Assembly (NCBI GenBank): GCA_025331445.1
Contig: JAIWNE010000046.1
Coordinates: forward strand, 62,001-126,000
DNA from: Blakeslea trispora
Lineage: Eukaryota; Mucoromycota; Mucoromycetes; Mucorales; Choanephoraceae
Direction of reading: 5' to 3'
DNA: 64,000 bases
The notes below the pieces were generated by a model. It saw only the letters and a program-made list of their open reading frames with translations, was not told where the DNA came from and searched no databases. Shown here piece after piece: positions 60,388 to 64,000 of the stretch. Every line of letters starts with the position of its first letter. The first letter of the stretch is position 1. The position numbers were made by a program, and so were the translations under genes.

Positions 60388-61161
60388 TTACTCTGCTGAC
60401 TTGGCTAATAGACAAACATCGTCTAGGTAATACACTATCCGAATGCCCTTCTCCCGAATAGCTTCCATAGCAAAGCGCATTAGTTTGGAGAACACCCGAG
60501 GTGCTACACTCAATCCAAATGCTAGCGATCGATACTGGTATACAATACCTTTGTGACGGAAAGACAAGAACTTCCTGGATTCTGTGTGTATTGGAACAAC
60601 CACATACGCATCCTTCAAATCGACCTTGCAAATCAGATCTTTCTCTTCTATCAACTCCCTTAACGCTGGAACCCCTTCCATCTTGAAATGCTGGCACTGT
60701 ACATATTGATTGATTCGGCGACAGTCCAAAATAGGGCGAACCTTCGTTTCTTCTTGAATGGTGAACAAGTTTGACAGAAAACGGGAATCTTGATTCGGAG
60801 AACGTTCTATGATTTGAGATTCCAGAAAGGCTTGTACTGCAAGATCCACTGACTGTTGGTCTGAAGCTGAATAGTTGAATTTCTTTTCTTTCCATGGAAT
60901 CGGTAGTTTGTTGAATTGAATTCGGTAACCGTCCTGAATCACTGATAATGGCCATTGATGCTTGATTCTCTGTTTCCAATTGTCTTGAAATAGTTGTAAT
61001 CTTGCACCTGGTGGTATTCCATCTTCTGGAATTGAATAATTTTCTGATATTTTTTGATCTTTTCCTAAATTTTCTAATGTTTTTGTAGGTTTTATTAGTT
61101 TTTGCATCTCTGATTTGATTGGTGATGTCTTGGTTGATGGGGCTATTTCCTTCTCGATCAC
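60388..61161 (-). CDS. DIRS reverse transcriptase domain
   Basis: Open frame of 257 codons ending at TAA 60388-60390. After a variable leader the RT palm is clear: FTIQEETKVRPILDCRRINQ, VDLKDAYVVVPIH, YRSLAFGLSVAPRVFSKLMR and the catalytic YYLDDVCLL. It has no in-frame ATG near its 5' end; the frame begins in the gag overlap, so expression by frameshift, reinitiation or splicing is likely. The next codon after the stop is ATG, and the same frame continues as RNase H, so RT and RH form one polyprotein interrupted by this TAA. Confidence 0.9.
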   Translation of the reverse strand: MIEKEIAPSTKTSPIKSEMQKLIKPTKTLENLGKDQKISENYSIPEDGIPPGARLQLFQDNWKQRIKHQWPLSVIQDGYRIQFNKLPIPWKEKKFNYSASDQQSVDLAVQAFLESQIIERSPNQDSRFLSNLFTIQEETKVRPILDCRRINQYVQCQHFKMEGVPALRELIEEKDLICKVDLKDAYVVVPIHTESRKFLSFRHKGIVYQYRSLAFGLSVAPRVFSKLMRFAMEAIREKGIRIVYYLDDVCLLAKSAE

Positions 61162-61925
61162 TGGTCTTTGGAGTGACCAGGGTGCTGTTCCTGTCTTGGA
61201 GCTGGCGGTGGTGGTCGTTGGCGGAAGTGGCTTTTCCCCAAAAAATTTTTCTTGGTCTTGTAGTTTCCTCCATAGGTGTGTCTCTTGTACTCACCACCGG
61301 TAGCTCTTCGAACAACTGCGTTTTCGTATTTGGCTTTGTTGATCTTTTCCATGATTTCGTTGTTGATGAAATATTCCTTGTTTTCATCGTCATCATCATC
61401 TTCTTCCAAGTACTTGAGGTTGCTTGGGAGTTGGATTGCTCGAAGGTTGACCTGTTTGGCATCCTTGTCCAATTCTTTACCGGTTGCCCAACAGTAAATC
61501 GAAAGTCTTCGAGCCTTTTCCAGGATGATGTCCATTGAGTTCTCATCTCCCCCTTCTTCAAAGATCTGTTGGAGGTCTTGATAAAGGTCTGTTGCTCCTC
61601 TGGCTGCTGTTCTAAGCCGATCGGCCCCCTTTGTGATCGCATTGATCTGTTGTAGAGCATCGATCTTGTATCTTTTGAGGTCTTGGAGACATCCTTTGTT
61701 GGCTGCTCCAGTCTTTGTCCAGGAATCCCCTTCGAATCTTGGTGTGATCCTGGCAAATTGTTTGAGTTTATTCTTAAGTTGAGAACTGGGAGTTTCTTCC
61801 AATTCCAAGAATATTTCATTTGGAAGCCGTCTTGGTTCTCGGTCTTCCTGTAATTGTTGACGCTTGAGTTGATCTCTAAGCTCTCGTAATTCTCGAATTT
61901 CTTCTGCAGATAATTCATTTGACAT
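61158..61925 (-). CDS. DIRS gag-like protein (ORF1)
   Basis: 255 residues from the ATG at 61925. It opens with a charged helix (LSAEEIRELRELRDQLKRQQ), continues with a helical core (RYKIDALQQINAITKGADRL; ENSMDIILEKARRLSIYCWA), then an Asp/Glu run and a basic, Pro-rich end (FRQRPPPPAPRQEQHPGHSK). Such ORF1 products of DIRS elements are thought to coat RNA. There is no zinc knuckle. Its TGA overlaps the GTG from which the RT frame is read, so the RT has no ATG of its own near the junction. The ATG of the long overlapping frame lies 7 nt inside this start. Confidence 0.8.
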   Translation of the reverse strand: MSNELSAEEIRELRELRDQLKRQQLQEDREPRRLPNEIFLELEETPSSQLKNKLKQFARITPRFEGDSWTKTGAANKGCLQDLKRYKIDALQQINAITKGADRLRTAARGATDLYQDLQQIFEEGGDENSMDIILEKARRLSIYCWATGKELDKDAKQVNLRAIQLPSNLKYLEEDDDDDENKEYFINNEIMEKINKAKYENAVVRRATGGEYKRHTYGGNYKTKKNFLGKSHFRQRPPPPAPRQEQHPGHSKDQ

Positions 61926-61951
61926 GTTGTACCACGATGCGCGGCTTTGAA

Positions 61952-62038
61952 AGGTATAAAGAAATAGATATAGAAATTTTATTTTATTTTATATAATCTG
62001 AGAATAAAAGCGCGGCCTGAAGGCCTATAACCACATCC
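61952..62038. repeat. DIRS right inverted terminal repeat
   Basis: Reverse complement of the left repeat, from AGGTATAAAGAAATAGATAT to CCACATCC. The outer extension 62039-62086 is unique to this end. The gag start codon lies 27 bp inside. Confidence 0.93.
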
Positions 62039-62086
62039 GAAGTCGGAGTGAGCCACACGGCAATTGTGGTAGGAACGACCCACAAT

Positions 62087-64000
62087 TGAGAATGAGACTC
62101 ACAAAATTATTGGGAAAATCTTTTAAAAATGGGAAATAAAAATCTTAAAGCACTAGAAAAAAAGACACTCCAAAAAAATAAGATACTTGAAAAAATAAAA
62201 AAAAAAGAGGTTGAAAAAAAAAGAGACACTTAAAAAACACTTAAAAGATTGCTTAAAGATGGGTAGTTTGAAAAGCCAAAAGCTGTCAAAATAAAGACGT
62301 AGATAACATACAAACATAATTTAATCCTTATACTAGATCTTGTCAAAGTTACTCGTATCAAAGGTTTATTTTTGAAATACAACACAAAGACGCTAATCCC
62401 TTTTATATTTGATAGATAAGGTAAAGCCAAAGTCATTAATCACACACTATTCTATGCTAACAGTCTTTTTTATCGTATTCCATTCCCTTATACACGTTTC
62501 AATACATATCATCCCAGAATAACATAACCGTAAATACAAGTAAAGTAATAACTTGACAAGATGTTGTCTTTTTTTTATTGCTTAAATACAATTCTTCAAC
62601 CAAATATTCAAGGTCATTGTTCGTGATGCAGTTCATTCCAATAAAGAGCCGTTTACAATCTAAACCAAAAGTATTACTTACCTCTTGTAAAGTGTTCAAC
62701 AGTAGATTTCAATGACTGTGTACTGACAATAACTAAAACTTGGGTGTAGAAAAACAGTGATGCTGAAATGAGAGGATCTTACACGTTTGCTGGCGATAGC
62801 TCTTTTTTTTTGTAGACACAGTCAAAGTCATTCTAGTTTTGTTTACGTGTTTTTTGCTCTAAACTTCTAAACTCTTGCAAGATTGTTGATTGCGCACTTG
62901 CATTGCGTTGCTTTGTTGTGATGACGGGAGTTTGCTGAGGCTCATCAACTTGGTTAAAAATATACAAGTAGTGTGTAAAAGTTCATTTAGTAGTAAAAAA
63001 AGAAAATAGAAGGAAAAAGAAAAAAACTGTCTGGGAAAAAAAATACCTCAGAAAAACTACTATTTTTTTTTAAAAAAAAGGGCTCATTTAATGTCAACAT
63101 TGTCTATTTTAAATGGCTTGCTATGGCAATCTAAGTAAACCATCTTGAGTATCTGTTAAGTTGAATTACATGGCCTATGGATATCGACACTACTAAGCTG
63201 ATTAGCAAAGTCTCATGCAAAGTACAATGTTAACAGATATTCTTTGTGTTACTGATGAGAGAAAAAAATCATCTATCTTCAGTCTCTGTCCATCTAATTT
63301 TCTACGGATCGTATTTTTACAGATCTTTTTGGTTTTCGATTCATTTTTTATCACGAAAATAGAAATTTGTCAATATGTCATTTTATTTAGACATACTTTT
63401 TCCTTTTTTTTTTATTCTTTTCTCTTCCATTTCTTTTGCTTTTTTTATATTTTGAAATAAAACATGTAAGTACTTTCCCATACCCAAGCAACAGTTTATT
63501 GAATACTATTCTCCATGTAGGCATGTTATCTTTAGAGCTTATGAAGACTGATACATAATTTAAGGTACAAGTTGACAAACAAGTATATTGCTGTTTACTT
63601 ACCATCTTTTTTTTTTCTTAGGATTAGTCACGTAGTTTTGTCTTTTCTTAAGAAACTTGGTATAAAAGTAAGTAAAGCCATCGAATATGATTCAAGACCT
63701 CTCTAACTGTTCTATTTAGTTACCTTAGACACTCGTAATTGTATCTGGCTATAACTTGAGGTGCTATGATGCTTTAGTATGTAAGTAAATGATTAAATTA
63801 TCTCATTTCGGTTTAACTTATTCAGTTTTTCTAGTTTCTTTTCTGTTGTTGAGCTTCTATCGCTTTAGCGCATCACCCTTTACTTTCCAGATGGTTGTTT
63901 GAGACTTTTAAAGTAAGTAAATGACATTATTTTCTGCTTGCTTTATAACTAACTGATGTACCATTTCAATAGTCATTCGCCTAGGATTTTTCTGATTTTT
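62087..64000. other. Unresolved region right of the DIRS element
   Basis: About 1.9 kb. It begins with A-rich sequence (62130-62230). Short coding-like scraps occur on the minus strand: 62834-62955, reading EPQQTPVITTKQRNASAQST before a stop, and 62499-62708, reading GLDCKRLFIGMNCITNNDLE. From 63470 to the end there is a series of strong splice-like signals, but the intervening pieces have stops in all frames. No gene could be built. Confidence 0.4.

Larger units (their letters stand above)
58031..61918 (-). other. 1295-codon open frame spanning the whole DIRS element
   Basis: An ATG at 61918, 7 nt after the gag ATG and in another frame, opens a reading frame with no stop until 58031. The last 390 codons are the tyrosine recombinase. 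The first 905 or so lie under gag, RT and RNase H and read as a Ser/Thr/Arg-rich protein without known domains. The frame could produce a long recombinase fusion by leaky scanning from the gag start. It may also be a side effect of codon bias in the overlapping genes. Coding status of the upstream part is unproven. Confidence 0.5.
57880..62086 (-). mobile_element. Complete DIRS1-like tyrosine-recombinase retroelement (4.2 kb)
   Basis: All structural parts of a DIRS element are present. The 87-bp inverted terminal repeats match without mismatch by eye (57909-57995 and 61952-62038). Different outer sequences lie beyond them at each end. An internal complementary region (58081-58170) is the exact reverse complement of the right outer end joined to the left outer end, sharing the triplet AAT. 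Genes on the minus strand are gag-like, reverse transcriptase, RNase H plus methyltransferase-like, and tyrosine recombinase. There are no LTRs and no target-site duplication, as expected. AAT occurs once at each edge, so the empty site would read TTTAAA-AAT-TGAGAA. The intact ends suggest a recent insertion. One stop codon interrupts the RT/RH frame. Confidence 0.93.

Noticed and set aside
61115..61538. Plus-strand frames across the DIRS gag region
   Set aside because: Complement of gag coding sequence; hydrophobic translations arise from the reverse complement of charged codons.

Overview
This window comes from a nuclear chromosome of a filamentous fungus, most likely an early-diverging Mucoromycota (Mucorales-like) species. 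The evidence is AT-rich DNA, many short GT-AG introns of about 50-200 bp, pyrimidine-rich leaders before start codons, a fungal gene set (calcineurin A, Vps5, Get3, Ydj1, Ctf18, Wss1, a Vsb1-like SulP transporter, PTR2) and an intact DIRS1-type retroelement, a class common in Mucoromycotina. The species call is inference. All exon structures were read by eye from splice signals, reading phase and family conservation. Every joined coding region given is a whole number of codons.

Layout. 1-421: start of an unrecognised protein running off the left edge. 1.3-3.5 kb: calcineurin A, nine exons, minus strand. 4.4-4.8 kb: mitochondrial ribosomal protein S16. 5.0-5.8 kb: beta-trefoil protein. 6.7-7.1 kb: small secreted protein. 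7.1-10.6 kb: no gene seen. 10.6-16.6 kb: a multi-KH RNA-binding protein followed by the retromer sorting nexin Vps5. 17.7-23.4 kb: decayed DNA transposons, namely a Tc1-type transposase fused to a GCR1_C domain and a MULE-like element with a ubiquitin-peptidase-like module. 23.8-24.5 kb: coatomer zeta. 27.4-28.3 kb: a two-finger C2H2 protein. 31.1-32.9 kb: a cytochrome P450 with one nonsense codon. 33.9-36.5 kb: Get3 and Ydj1 in tandem. 38.2-42.5 kb: Ctf18 and Wss1, convergent and only 14 bp apart. 44.7-48.3 kb: SulP-STAS-cNMP transporter with two micro-exons. 49.2-51.0 kb: PTR2 peptide transporter. 51-57.8 kb: gene-poor ground with a probable solo LTR and a tRNA-Asn. 57.88-62.09 kb: a complete DIRS-like element with inverted terminal repeats and an internal complementary region. 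62.1-64 kb: unresolved sequence with a ladder of splice signals but no open frame.

How the genes work together. Most are independent housekeeping genes of secretion and trafficking (coatomer zeta, Vps5, Get3, the Ydj1 chaperone), replication and repair (Ctf18, Wss1), signalling (calcineurin) and transport (SulP, PTR2). No metabolic cluster is visible. The most unusual structure is the DIRS element. An ATG 7 nt inside its gag gene opens a second frame that stays free of stops for 1295 codons, running under gag, reverse transcriptase and RNase H and ending as the tyrosine recombinase.
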